A DNA stretch of 55,597 nucleotides from Alphaproteobacteria bacterium. GTDB taxonomy: Bacteria > Pseudomonadota > Alphaproteobacteria > CAAHEQ01 > UBA3637. The notes under the pieces are model-generated. The model saw nothing but the letters and a program-made list of their open reading frames with translations. It was not told where the DNA came from and did not search any database. Where the stretch lies: NCBI GenBank assembly GCA_017647405.1, contig JAGCKR010000007.1:1-55597 (forward strand). The letters run 5' to 3'. Below, piece after piece: positions 19,527-28,823 of the stretch (within the stretch, counting starts at the first letter, position 1; the number at the start of each line of letters is the position of its first letter). The position numbers were made by a program, and so were the translations under genes.

Positions 19527-21278
19527 TTACCTTCTTCTTCTTTTTTTATCCGCTTCTTGCGATAACTCAATTGATTTTTTCATATAAGATGGCTGTATCC
19601 ATTCTGGTTGAGCGGCCACTCCTAAATATGAGGCAATTTCTGTTACAATTTGAAGCCCCGTCGGTTTTGCATTCCAACCGGCCGTATTTGCAAAATCATC
19701 ACCCCATTTTTTAGGATTTTCAAGAACAACTAAAACAGCATATTTGGGCTGATTCATCGGAAACGCACAAACAAATGTTGTTCTGAGCGTTCCTTCTGTA
19801 TATGTTCCATTAACCAGCATTTCAGCCGATCCCGTTTTACCACCAACATGATACTTTTTAACAGGATTTGTGTCCTTCATATTCCAGTTAATCACGCCCC
19901 ACATCATATGACGAATTTGTTCTGAAACTTTTTGAGAAATAACCTGATATTCGGCTTTCCCTTTGTTTCCATCTTTAATAAACGTCGGCACTCGATAGTA
20001 CCCACCATTTACAAGAGCACTCACAGCTGAAATTAAATGAAGCGGCGACACAGCAATACCATACCCATATGAAATGGTTGCACTTGTCATATCTCCCCAT
20101 TTTGAAGCTGTTGGATACTGTGTTCTTGTTTTTTCCGGCAACTGAATAGGTAATGGATTATAAAAACCAAAACGGGATAAAAATTCTTTCTGTTTTTCAT
20201 AACCGGCCTTTAAAGCAATTCTAACAGAACCAATATTTGATGAATGAATTAAAATTTCAGGCACCATTAACGGTCTTTTTTGCCCACGATAATCTTCAAT
20301 TGTTTTACGTCCGATTTTAAATGAGTTTGTTGCATCAAAAACATCATGCGGTCGAATCACTTTATTTTCAAGGGCCATAGCCGTATTAAATAATTTAAAT
20401 ACAGACCCAAACTCATAAGCACCCAATGTTGCTTTATTAAATCTGGCATCACTATCTGCTTCTTTAGCTATGTTTGGATTATAATCCGGCAAAGAAACAC
20501 TGGCCAACACTTCTCCCGTCTGAACATCCATAACAATACTTGTTCCACCTAACGCCCTGTATTTTTGAATATTTTCAGAAAGAACTCTTGCAACCATTTC
20601 TTGAACTGATATATCAAGCGATAAAGTTAAATCATTTTCCTGCAACTCTTTTTCATAGGATTTTTCAAGACCTGCCGTGCCTTTATTATCAATATCCACA
20701 CTTCCTAATAAATGCGCGAATAAAGATCCTTGCGGATAAACACGTTTTTCCCCATCCGTTTCCTCTAAAAAGTAATACCCCAGCCAATTAACATCTTTTT
20801 GTTCAACTGGCGTAATATTACGTTTAATATATCGAAAAGAACCACCCTGAGTAATCTTTTTTAATACATCTTCTTTTGAAACACCCGGCAAAACTTTTGA
20901 TAAATTTTCCGCAACAATTAACCTATCTTTAGGTTTTACTTCTTTAGGATTAATTGATAAATCTTTTGTTGGCACACTGGTTGCTAAAATCATACCATTT
21001 CGATCTAAAATGTTATGTCTAGCAATATTTAAATCCATCTTTAAAACAGATGGAGTAAATGTTCTTGATTGATAAGACAAAACCGTCATATAAAACAATT
21101 TTCCAACAATCACCAAAAAACAACAAGAAAAAACAAACATTAAAAAGGCAATTCGACCACTTGCTTTTTGAAGAACTCCTTTTGTTGCATCATCCAGACA
21201 TTTATATCTATCCACTGATGTTAATGGCGGAACTTCAAGCCCTGCATAATAAAAAGTTTCTTTCTTACGCTTAAACAT
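19527..21278 (-). CDS. ftsI: Septal transpeptidase FtsI (PBP3)
   Basis: FtsI crosslinks septal peptidoglycan. The 583-residue class B PBP has a cytoplasmic tail, one membrane anchor (about 42-64) and the pedestal domain with LDRNGMILAT (91-100). The transpeptidase domain shows the catalytic SVFK (292-295), SSN (346-348) and KTGS in VGGKTGSAEM. All three active-site motifs are intact. The ATG immediately follows the ftsL stop. The partner polymerase FtsW is encoded three genes downstream. Confidence 0.95.
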   Translation of the reverse strand: MFKRKKETFYYAGLEVPPLTSVDRYKCLDDATKGVLQKASGRIAFLMFVFSCCFLVIVGKLFYMTVLSYQSRTFTPSVLKMDLNIARHNILDRNGMILATSVPTKDLSINPKEVKPKDRLIVAENLSKVLPGVSKEDVLKKITQGGSFRYIKRNITPVEQKDVNWLGYYFLEETDGEKRVYPQGSLFAHLLGSVDIDNKGTAGLEKSYEKELQENDLTLSLDISVQEMVARVLSENIQKYRALGGTSIVMDVQTGEVLASVSLPDYNPNIAKEADSDARFNKATLGAYEFGSVFKLFNTAMALENKVIRPHDVFDATNSFKIGRKTIEDYRGQKRPLMVPEILIHSSNIGSVRIALKAGYEKQKEFLSRFGFYNPLPIQLPEKTRTQYPTASKWGDMTSATISYGYGIAVSPLHLISAVSALVNGGYYRVPTFIKDGNKGKAEYQVISQKVSEQIRHMMWGVINWNMKDTNPVKKYHVGGKTGSAEMLVNGTYTEGTLRTTFVCAFPMNQPKYAVLVVLENPKKWGDDFANTAGWNAKPTGLQIVTEIASYLGVAAQPEWIQPSYMKKSIELSQEADKKRRRR

Positions 21279-21602
21279 TTATTCCGTTTCCTTCCCCTGT
21301 GTTGTTTTTTCTTCCGGTTCTTCTAATTTAATCGGCAAGTCATCAACCCTGACCAATTGCTCAGCTTTAATCACTTTCCAATCTGTTTGATTTGTCACAA
21401 TAGCCTTTAACCGTTTAGGATCATTCAAATGCGCCCACTCTGCTTCCAGCATATGCAAATCTCTCTTTGTTTTTAAAATATTTGCATGGATTCTCTTAAG
21501 TTCTGTTTCCTTTTCTTTTACTTGATATTTAAGGGTAAACAATCCAACTCCTGATAAAACAGCCACCAGTAAAAAAAGAATATTAATCAAAAACTTTTTC
21601 AT
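21279..21602 (-). CDS. ftsL: Cell division protein FtsL
   Basis: This 107-residue bitopic protein has a short basic N terminus, one transmembrane helix (about 4-24) and a coiled-coil-like periplasmic segment (KEKETELKRIHANILK and on). That architecture, and its place between rsmH and ftsI, identify FtsL. The LKAIVT motif region after the coiled coil fits alphaproteobacterial FtsL. The ribosome site AAGGGGG is unusually close to the ATG. Confidence 0.85.
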   Translation of the reverse strand: MKKFLINILFLLVAVLSGVGLFTLKYQVKEKETELKRIHANILKTKRDLHMLEAEWAHLNDPKRLKAIVTNQTDWKVIKAEQLVRVDDLPIKLEEPEEKTTQGKETE

Positions 21603-21620
21603 CCATCCCCCTTATTTTTT

Positions 21621-22541
21621 TCAAAGAAAAAGCGCCGCTCGCAACTTTGCTGAATGCGATCTTTGATTTTGTTTAAGTTCCTCTTGCGAAGGCAAAACAG
21701 CTTTTTTCGTTAACACCTTAAAAATAGGTTTTTCCTGATGAATAAAACTCATCACATCATGCCTATTTTGATTGGGTTTTAAATCAGAATTTTGAATCAT
21801 GAAATTTTTAACAATTCTATCTTCCAACGAATGGAAAGTCACAATAACTAATCGACCATTCGGTTTCAAAACTTTTTTTGATGATTCCAAAACACGCTCT
21901 AATTCCCCCAATTCATCATTCACAAAAATACGTAATGCTTGAAACGAACGCATAGCACTATCTGATCCATCTTTTGGTTTAGGCATCACCTGATGAATAA
22001 TTTCAGCAAGCTCTCCTGTTGTTTCAATTTCTTTTTGTCCACGCGATTTAACAATATTTTTAGCAATCCGACGCGAAGCTTTTTCTTCACCATACTTAAA
22101 TAAAATATCCGCAATATCAGATTCTTTAAACGTGTTTACCACCTCTTTTGCAGACAATCCTTCCCCACTCATCCGCATATCTAACGGTCCTGAAAATCTG
22201 AAAGAAAAACCTCTTTCTCGCTCATCAATCTGCATGGATGAAACACCCAAATCAAGAACCAACCCATCTAATGGCTCTGTTAAATGATTTTCAAGGTTTG
22301 AAAAACAATCATTAATAAATTCAAATCGATTACCATATTCTTTTTTTACCTGCTCAACCGTTGATTGGACCGTTGGATCCCTATCAAAAGAAATGACTCG
22401 ATTTTCTTTGTTTGCATTTAAAATAGCTTTTGTATATCCGCCGGCACCAAAAGTTCCATCCATATAAAGACCACTTTTAAAACAATCCAAATATGTTAAA
22501 ACCTCATTAAGCAAAACCGGAAAATGTAACTCAAAATCCAT
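21621..22541 (-). CDS. rsmH: 16S rRNA (cytosine-N4) methyltransferase RsmH (MraW)
   Basis: RsmH methylates N4 of C1402 in 16S rRNA. The 306-residue protein starts with HFPVLLNEVL, then the SAM loop MDGTFGAGGYT (27-37), LDLGVSSMQIDERERGFSF, and the late FHSLEDRIVKNFM. It heads the dcw run. The gene mraZ that usually precedes it is absent; ndk and its terminator lie directly upstream. AAGGGG is 6 bases before the ATG. Confidence 0.95.
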   Translation of the reverse strand: MDFELHFPVLLNEVLTYLDCFKSGLYMDGTFGAGGYTKAILNANKENRVISFDRDPTVQSTVEQVKKEYGNRFEFINDCFSNLENHLTEPLDGLVLDLGVSSMQIDERERGFSFRFSGPLDMRMSGEGLSAKEVVNTFKESDIADILFKYGEEKASRRIAKNIVKSRGQKEIETTGELAEIIHQVMPKPKDGSDSAMRSFQALRIFVNDELGELERVLESSKKVLKPNGRLVIVTFHSLEDRIVKNFMIQNSDLKPNQNRHDVMSFIHQEKPIFKVLTKKAVLPSQEELKQNQRSHSAKLRAALFL

Positions 22542-22561
22542 TTTAATCCCCTTTTTATTAA

Positions 22562-22603
22562 AAAAAGCCGAGCTATCGCTTTCGCTTCACCCAGCTTTTT
22601 TTA
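22562..22603 (-). terminator. Terminator after ndk
   Basis: On the minus strand an imperfect stem (about AAGCTGGGT with its G-U-paired partner, and an inner GC pair around a GAAA loop) ends in a run of seven T. It separates ndk from rsmH, leaving only about 20 bases for any rsmH promoter. Confidence 0.65.
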
Positions 22604-22618
22604 TTATCCACATAAGGC

Positions 22619-23041
22619 TTAGCCAACAATTTCATTCTGACTGAACCATTGAGCAATTTCTCTTTGCGCTGAAGCAGGTGAATCAGAACCATGAACGGAA
22701 TTACGACCTTTACTTTCAGCAAATTCAGCACGAATTGTTCCTTTATCAGCTTCGGCCGGATCCGTTTTACCCATAACCGTGCGATATTTAACAATCGCAT
22801 CTTCACCTTCTAAAACCTGAACAATAATTGGTGCAGAACTCATAAATTCAACCAATTCTTCAAAAAACGGACGACCATTATGTTCAGCATAAAAAGTTTC
22901 AGCTTGTTTTCTTGTCATCCAAACTCTTTTTTGAGCAACAATACGAAGACCTGCTTCTTCAATTTTTGCATTGATTGCACCAGTTAAATTTCTTGCTGTT
23001 GCATCTGGTTTAATCATTGAAAATGTTCTTTCAATAGCCAT
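22619..23041 (-). CDS. ndk: Nucleoside diphosphate kinase
   Basis: Ndk transfers the gamma phosphate between nucleoside triphosphates and diphosphates through a phosphohistidine. The 140-residue protein has the start [15 protein letters not shown] and the active-site NSVHGSDSP with the catalytic His117. Length and motif order are standard. AGGAG lies 5-6 bases before the ATG. It is probably a single-gene transcript, with a promoter upstream (23093-23121) and a terminator downstream. Confidence 0.97.
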   Translation of the reverse strand: MAIERTFSMIKPDATARNLTGAINAKIEEAGLRIVAQKRVWMTRKQAETFYAEHNGRPFFEELVEFMSSAPIIVQVLEGEDAIVKYRTVMGKTDPAEADKGTIRAEFAESKGRNSVHGSDSPASAQREIAQWFSQNEIVG

Positions 23042-23092
23042 AAAAAACTCCTTTTCGTTTTAATCAATCCTAAATTAGCTTTATTCGGGTTA

Positions 23093-23121
23093 AAACTAGC
23101 ATATTTCAAAAATCCCGTCAA
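23093..23121 (-). promoter_or_regulatory. Predicted ndk promoter
   Basis: On the minus strand TTGACG (23121-23116) is followed after 17 bases by TAGTTT (23098-23093). The -35 is strong and the -10 weak. It lies in the 107-base gap between recO and ndk. Confidence 0.4.
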
Positions 23122-23148
23122 GTCATCTTTAAGAAATTTTTAACTTTT

Positions 23149-23829
23149 TTAAACAATACTGTTTCTTAAAATAGGAAGCTGTTTAAGCCCAGCATGATTA
23201 AGCAAAAAATAAGCCGTTGTATTTAATCCTGCAAGTAATGCTTCTTTATCCACTTCTTCACAATCTGTATGCATAAATTTTGGCAACGGCAATAACTTAT
23301 CTTTATAAGGTTCACCCATTTTTCTTGAAACTGCCCGCCCACTTTTAGGTGATACATAAGCTAAATCGGTTGAATCGCCTCCACCGGCACATTTTGAAAA
23401 ATCAAGGGCAAAACCAAGAGCTTCTAAAAGACTTTTTTCCCATAAAACATAACGAGCCTGAAAATCAGGTTGTGTCAAACTATTAAAAAAATCTACTGTC
23501 TTAATATAAAAAAATTCATATTCCACCCGTTCAGGCAATAGCACATCTAATAAAAAACAAACGGAACTCAAAGCACTTAATCTTTTGGCATCATCCAAAA
23601 AAGAAAGATGAGTTGAATGCTCATCTTCAATATAATAAGCTCCCATTTGTTCAATTAATCGCGCTTGCCATCTGCCAGATAAAAACGAAGCTGTCATCGG
23701 GGGCGTTTTTTTCTTTACAATCCCCAAATGTTTACCCTTTTCCTTTGTAAACAAACTTACAATAAATTTTTTATCCCCCAAAGGCTTTACACTCAAAACA
23801 AGCGCTTTTGAAAAAGAAAACTCAGGCAT
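23149..23829 (-). CDS. recO: DNA repair protein RecO
   Basis: RecO loads RecA on SSB-coated gaps with RecR. The 226-residue protein begins with an OB-fold domain (SFSKALVLSVKPLGDKKFIVSLFT and on) and continues as a helical domain containing ALGFALDFSKCAGGGDSTDLAYVSP, a common alphaproteobacterial RecO segment (split here for reading: ALGFALDF, CAGGGDST, LAYVSPKSGRAVS). It overlaps the end of era by 8 bases. Confidence 0.87.
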   Translation of the reverse strand: MPEFSFSKALVLSVKPLGDKKFIVSLFTKEKGKHLGIVKKKTPPMTASFLSGRWQARLIEQMGAYYIEDEHSTHLSFLDDAKRLSALSSVCFLLDVLLPERVEYEFFYIKTVDFFNSLTQPDFQARYVLWEKSLLEALGFALDFSKCAGGGDSTDLAYVSPKSGRAVSRKMGEPYKDKLLPLPKFMHTDCEEVDKEALLAGLNTTAYFLLNHAGLKQLPILRNSIV

Positions 23830-24721
23830 TAAAATCCAAACCCCAATCCTTATATTGCGAAGGATCTTGACGCCAGTTTTCTTTAACTTTTACAAACAAA
23901 AACAAATGCACTTTTGTTTCAAAAAGTTTTTCAAGTTCCCGTCTTGACGATTCACCGATTTTTTTAATCATCTGACCATTTTTCCCCAAAACAATCGGCT
24001 TCAATCCTTCTCGTTCAACATAAATTGTTTGCTCAATGCGAATACCTTTTTCCGTTTCTTTATAACTTGTTGTTTCAACAGACAATGTATACGGCAATTC
24101 CTTTTGGAGCATTAAAAAAAGCTTTTCTCTCGTTACTTCTGCCGCAAACAAACGATTAGGCAAATCAGTCAACTGATCTGGTGGAAACATCCAAATACCT
24201 TTCGGCGCTTTTTTAATTAAAAAGTTTTTAAGCTCATCAACCTGCTCCCCTGTTTTGGCTGAAATCATAAACGTATCCGTAAAAATCTTAAACCCGTTTA
24301 ATTTTTCAATTAACGGCAATAAGTTAGCTTTTTGAATCATTTCAATTTTGTTTAAAACCAAAACAGCTTTTTTCTTTTCCTGTTGCAAACGCATAATGAT
24401 TTTTTCGGTATTTTTATCCAATCCTTTTTGCGCATCAATTAATAATAACCGTTGATCCGCATCATCCGATTCAGTCCACGCAGAAGCCACCATAGCCCGC
24501 TCAAATCTGGCCGAAGCAGAAAAAATACCCGGCGTATCAACCAAAACCAACTGCGTATTGCCTTCAACAAAAATTCCTCTAATTCTGGATCTTGTTGTTT
24601 GAACCTTCGGTGAAACAATACTGACTTTTGATCCAATTAAACGATTAACCAGTGTTGATTTACCCGCATTTGGAGCCCCTAAAACAGCAACAAATCCAAA
24701 CTTCATTTCATTATCCGTCAT
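23822..24721 (-). CDS. era: GTPase Era
   Basis: Era is a GTPase needed for 30S ribosome assembly. G motifs are visible: GAPNAGKST (G1), DTPG (G3) and NKIE (G4). The C-terminal KH domain contains PIVLGKNGQMIKKIG. I use the ATG at 24721, whose A overlaps the rnc stop (TAATG), giving MTDNEMKFGFVAVLG. A longer frame to 24763 would lie inside rnc and has no ribosome site. The order rnc-era-recO is a common conserved operon. Confidence 0.94.
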   Translation of the reverse strand: MTDNEMKFGFVAVLGAPNAGKSTLVNRLIGSKVSIVSPKVQTTRSRIRGIFVEGNTQLVLVDTPGIFSASARFERAMVASAWTESDDADQRLLLIDAQKGLDKNTEKIIMRLQQEKKKAVLVLNKIEMIQKANLLPLIEKLNGFKIFTDTFMISAKTGEQVDELKNFLIKKAPKGIWMFPPDQLTDLPNRLFAAEVTREKLFLMLQKELPYTLSVETTSYKETEKGIRIEQTIYVEREGLKPIVLGKNGQMIKKIGESSRRELEKLFETKVHLFLFVKVKENWRQDPSQYKDWGLDFNA

Positions 24722-25395
24722 TATTTTTTTCTCTTTTCTTTTTTTAGGTTCAATTTTGAACATTCTTCTAATAACAAACGTGCCGCATTAGCCATGGCTT
24801 CTTTTTTATTAGCCCCCGTTGCGCGTTTAGCTCCCACATCCGGAACAACAACTTCCACCTCAAAAATAGGACTATGAGCCAGCCCTTTTTGCGATACAAG
24901 ATTATACACCGGAATAATTTTTTTATTTCGCTGAGCCCATTCTTGCAACCGACTTTTAGGATCTTTTTCACTTAAAAACTTTTGTTCAAAAAACGGAGCC
25001 CACAAATCCTCAACAAATTTTTTCACCGTTTCAAGGCCTTTTTCAAGATAAATAACTCCCAAAATGGCTTCACACACATCCGATAAAATGGAATCATTTT
25101 TTCTTAAATAATCTTCATTTGTAATCAAATATTCATTTAATTTCAAATTCTTAGCCACAAGCGCCAAAGCATATTCCCGAACCAAATAAGTGAAACGAAC
25201 AGCCCATTCCCCTTCTTTTTCTTTTGGAAATCGATGATAAATTTGATCAGCGATTACCAAACCTAATACCCGATCACCCAAAAACTCAAGTTGTTCATAT
25301 TCAGCACCCTTCGAACCATTTGCCAAAGTTAATGCTTTTTTATAATTTGGTGAATTTTGAATTTCTTTTAAAATTGCTTCTGCTTGTTCAGACAT
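24721..25395 (-). CDS. rnc: Ribonuclease III
   Basis: RNase III cuts double-stranded RNA in rRNA and mRNA processing. The 224-residue protein has the signature QLEFLGDRVLGLVIAD with the catalytic acidic residues, DVCEAILGVIYLEKG for the second metal-site segment, and a C-terminal double-stranded RNA-binding domain (SRLQEWAQ to ANAARLLLEE). GAGG lies 4 bases before the ATG. It is the second gene of lepB-rnc-era-recO. Confidence 0.95.
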   Translation of the reverse strand: MSEQAEAILKEIQNSPNYKKALTLANGSKGAEYEQLEFLGDRVLGLVIADQIYHRFPKEKEGEWAVRFTYLVREYALALVAKNLKLNEYLITNEDYLRKNDSILSDVCEAILGVIYLEKGLETVKKFVEDLWAPFFEQKFLSEKDPKSRLQEWAQRNKKIIPVYNLVSQKGLAHSPIFEVEVVVPDVGAKRATGANKKEAMANAARLLLEECSKLNLKKEKRKK

Positions 25396-25403
25396 ATATC
25401 CTC

Positions 25404-26156
25404 TTATTTAATTTTTGTAAACAAACGTTCCGTTCTGATAAATTCAGGCCATTTCCAAAATTGCCAGAAAGCTCCCAATCCATTATTTGAGTAAAAAATC
25501 ACTTCAGCTCTACCCTCTAAATGCACAAGGGGAACAACACCAAAAAAACGACTATCATATGAATTATCCCGATTATCGCCCATTGCAAAGAAATATCCTT
25601 CCGGCACTTTAATCTCTGGCGTATCATCTGACTTCATCATATCATTAATTTCATAAATTTCATGTTCCACACCATTAGGCAGGGTTTCAAGATATTTTGT
25701 ATAAAGAATTTCTTTTCCTTCAATTTCCGTTTTAACAGTTGAAAGATATTTTCTTTCAACTTCTTTTGAATTTAAATATAACCGACCATTTTTCATTTGG
25801 ACCGTATCCCCAGGAAGAGCTACAACACGTTTAATATAGTCAACAGAAGATTCTAAGGACGGCATTAATTCCGGCGTTACTCTAAAAACAACGACATCCC
25901 CCACTTTTGGATCTTTTGAAAAAATACGCCCTTTAGGGATAATCGGTAGTGAAAATGCAAATGAATGCCTTGAATATCCATAAGCATATTTTGAAATAAA
26001 CAAATGGTCACCGACCAAAAGCGTCGGAAACATAGAGCCAGAGGGAATATTATAAGGTTCAAAGGTAAATGATCTTAATACCAAAGCCAATAAAACAGCT
26101 AAAATAAGTCCCCCGACCTGAGACAAGAATGATCCCGTTGTCTTTTCTTTTTTCAT
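25404..26156 (-). CDS. lepB: Signal peptidase I
   Basis: LepB removes signal peptides on the periplasmic face of the inner membrane. After one N-terminal transmembrane helix (GLILAVLLALVLRSF) come the catalytic serine in NIPSGSMFPTLLVGD and the catalytic lysine in DYIKRVVALPGD, then GDNRDNSYDSRFFG. I use the ATG at 26156 (MKKEKTTG), which has TTGGAG about 11 bases upstream, rather than the longer frame to 26183. It heads the lepB-rnc-era-recO operon and is divergent from tgt. Confidence 0.94.
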   Translation of the reverse strand: MKKEKTTGSFLSQVGGLILAVLLALVLRSFTFEPYNIPSGSMFPTLLVGDHLFISKYAYGYSRHSFAFSLPIIPKGRIFSKDPKVGDVVVFRVTPELMPSLESSVDYIKRVVALPGDTVQMKNGRLYLNSKEVERKYLSTVKTEIEGKEILYTKYLETLPNGVEHEIYEINDMMKSDDTPEIKVPEGYFFAMGDNRDNSYDSRFFGVVPLVHLEGRAEVIFYSNNGLGAFWQFWKWPEFIRTERLFTKIK

Positions 26157-26209
26157 TGATATTTTATCTCCAATATGATACAATAATTAAAAATTAAAAA
26201 AGAGTTTAA

Positions 26210-27346
<1,137 letters not shown>

Positions 27347-27351
27347 AAAAA

Positions 27352-27867
27352 ATGCCAGTCAGAAATCAAAAAGATATACCTACGGGCGAAAGACGACGTT
27401 CCTTTGAAGGTCTTGAAAAACTAACAATGGAAATAAAACGATTAACTCAACCCATTTTAGGGCAACGCGGTTTTGCCGGAACGGATATTTTGGAATATTG
27501 GAATGATATTGTTGGTGAAAACTTATCCCAAGGTATCCGCCCTGAAAAGCTTACATTCGAAAAAGATAACAGAACAAACGGTACTCTTCATGTTAAAAGT
27601 GCCGGTGGTGCTTTTGCCATTTTGTTTGAACATCAAAAACAAAAAGTTATTGAACGAATTAACACTTTTTTTGGATATTCCGCTGTTGCAAGAATTAAAA
27701 TTACACAAGGAAAATTAAGTTTAAAAAAACAACCCCTTCCCAAACCCAAAAAATATATCAGCGATCGCGAAAAAGATATTTTAAAGGCAAAAGTTGCTGA
27801 TATTGATGATCGGGAATTAAGAACTCTTGTATATCAAATGGGATTGACTCGTTTAGAAAAAAAATAA
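27352..27867 (+). CDS. DciA-like DUF721 protein
   Basis: The 171-residue protein carries the DUF721/DciA core: ILEYWNDIVGENLSQGIRPEKL, then THGTLHVKSAGGAFAI-like residues (here NGTLHVKSAGGAFAILFEHQ), and INTFFGYSAVARIKI. DciA loads or regulates the replicative helicase DnaB in bacteria lacking DnaC. The N and C termini are basic. It lies 5 bases after tgt and has no strong ribosome site of its own, so it is likely translated by coupling. Confidence 0.78.
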   Translation: MPVRNQKDIPTGERRRSFEGLEKLTMEIKRLTQPILGQRGFAGTDILEYWNDIVGENLSQGIRPEKLTFEKDNRTNGTLHVKSAGGAFAILFEHQKQKVIERINTFFGYSAVARIKITQGKLSLKKQPLPKPKKYISDREKDILKAKVADIDDRELRTLVYQMGLTRLEKK

Positions 27868-27902
27868 TCCATTTTATTTTCAAAGAATTTTAACATAATA
27901 AA

Positions 27903-27937
27903 ACCCCCAAAAAAGATTTTTCTCTTTCGGGGGTAAA
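27903..27937 (-). terminator. Terminator between dciA and the convergent glycosyltransferase
   Basis: An outer stem ACCCCC/GGGGGT (27903-27908 and 27929-27934) and an inner stem AAAGA/TCTTT form one hairpin. On the minus strand it is followed by TTTTA. It lies just past the stop of the minus-strand gene. Confidence 0.7.
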
Positions 27938-27941
27938 ATTA

Positions 27942-28745
27942 TTATTTCCAATAATCTAAAATCCATTTGCTTGGCAACACATGTTTATAAATTTTCTTAT
28001 AACCACGCGGATACTTTCTATCATTCGGATTGGAACACCAAATCCCATTAATTGCATCTTGAAGACCGGGATTCCCATGAAAAGCAATCATTTTCATCCC
28101 ATCAACTTTCGGCATTTTAGGCGTTAAAAAATATCTAAACAATGGGAACGGTAAACAATGGAAGCGAAAACTTTTAAACCAATTATCCGGCCAAAAATTC
28201 AAATGACCCCATTTTTCAATAACTTTCGAGGACAGATATTCTTGTGATGCCGTAAAAAATTTATCCACCACTTCTTTTGGGTGATCTTCAAAATATTTTT
28301 TAATAAACCCAAGCGTACCCACAACCCAAGAATAACAACTCGCCTGACCAACATGATGCCCATTGGTATGCCAATCGTCAATAATATAAAATTTTTCAGC
28401 TTGCGGATATTCAAAAAATTCATCCAAATTACCAACAATCAAAGAATCTAAATCAAAAAAGAAAACTCTTTGCCCGTTTAAACCACCTAAATTATCATCA
28501 CAAAGAGCAGCTTCTTTTCGGTAGGCATATTTCATTGAGTATTCTTCTTCACCCTTCTTAACATTTACAAAAACAGGTAAAGGCTTCACGATCACATCAT
28601 CACGAAGCCCTTCTGTTTTATCCGTAAAACAATAAAAATCAATTTCATGAGAAGTGTTTCTCTTAACCATAGAGCAGAGATTATTCACATCTTTTGCCGT
28701 ATAAAACGTTCCCCATTTAATGCATATTACATTATATTTTGCCAT
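27942..28745 (-). CDS. GT8-like glycosyltransferase (GT-A fold)
   Basis: The protein of 267 residues has no signal peptide and no membrane segment. It shows a GT-A-type metal site FFFDLDSLIVGNL (DLD at 98-100), the aromatic IIDDWHTNGHH after it, and a late FHGNPGLQD that resembles the C-terminal histidine motif of GT8 galactosyl/glucosyltransferases. The ATG at 28745 is chosen because AAGGAG sits 5 bases upstream; the longer frame to 28772 would swallow this site. It stands alone between rnj and a terminator. The sugar and acceptor are unknown; a role in surface glycans is inference. Confidence 0.68.
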   Translation of the reverse strand: MAKYNVICIKWGTFYTAKDVNNLCSMVKRNTSHEIDFYCFTDKTEGLRDDVIVKPLPVFVNVKKGEEEYSMKYAYRKEAALCDDNLGGLNGQRVFFFDLDSLIVGNLDEFFEYPQAEKFYIIDDWHTNGHHVGQASCYSWVVGTLGFIKKYFEDHPKEVVDKFFTASQEYLSSKVIEKWGHLNFWPDNWFKSFRFHCLPFPLFRYFLTPKMPKVDGMKMIAFHGNPGLQDAINGIWCSNPNDRKYPRGYKKIYKHVLPSKWILDYWK

Positions 28746-28758
28746 AATTACTCCTTTT

Positions 28759-28795
28759 AAAAAGGTTATCAATAAGAAACAACTACCACCTTTTT
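28759..28795 (-). terminator. Possible terminator after rnj
   Basis: The eight-base arms AAAAAGGT (28759-28766) and ACCTTTTT (28788-28795) could pair across a 21-base loop, with T-rich sequence after the stem on the minus strand. It overlaps the region just before the ribosome site of the next gene, so it could also be a translational control element. Confidence 0.3.
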
Positions 28796-28823
28796 AAATT
28801 TTTGGCAAGAATATTTTTTTAGC

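Noticed and set aside
24721..24763. Longer N terminus for Era
   Set aside because: It would lie inside rnc, adds a basic stretch not found in the family, and has no ribosome site; the TAATG junction supports 24721.
25404..26183. Longer LepB start at 26183
   Set aside because: The TTGGAG ribosome site lies between the two starts and serves 26156.
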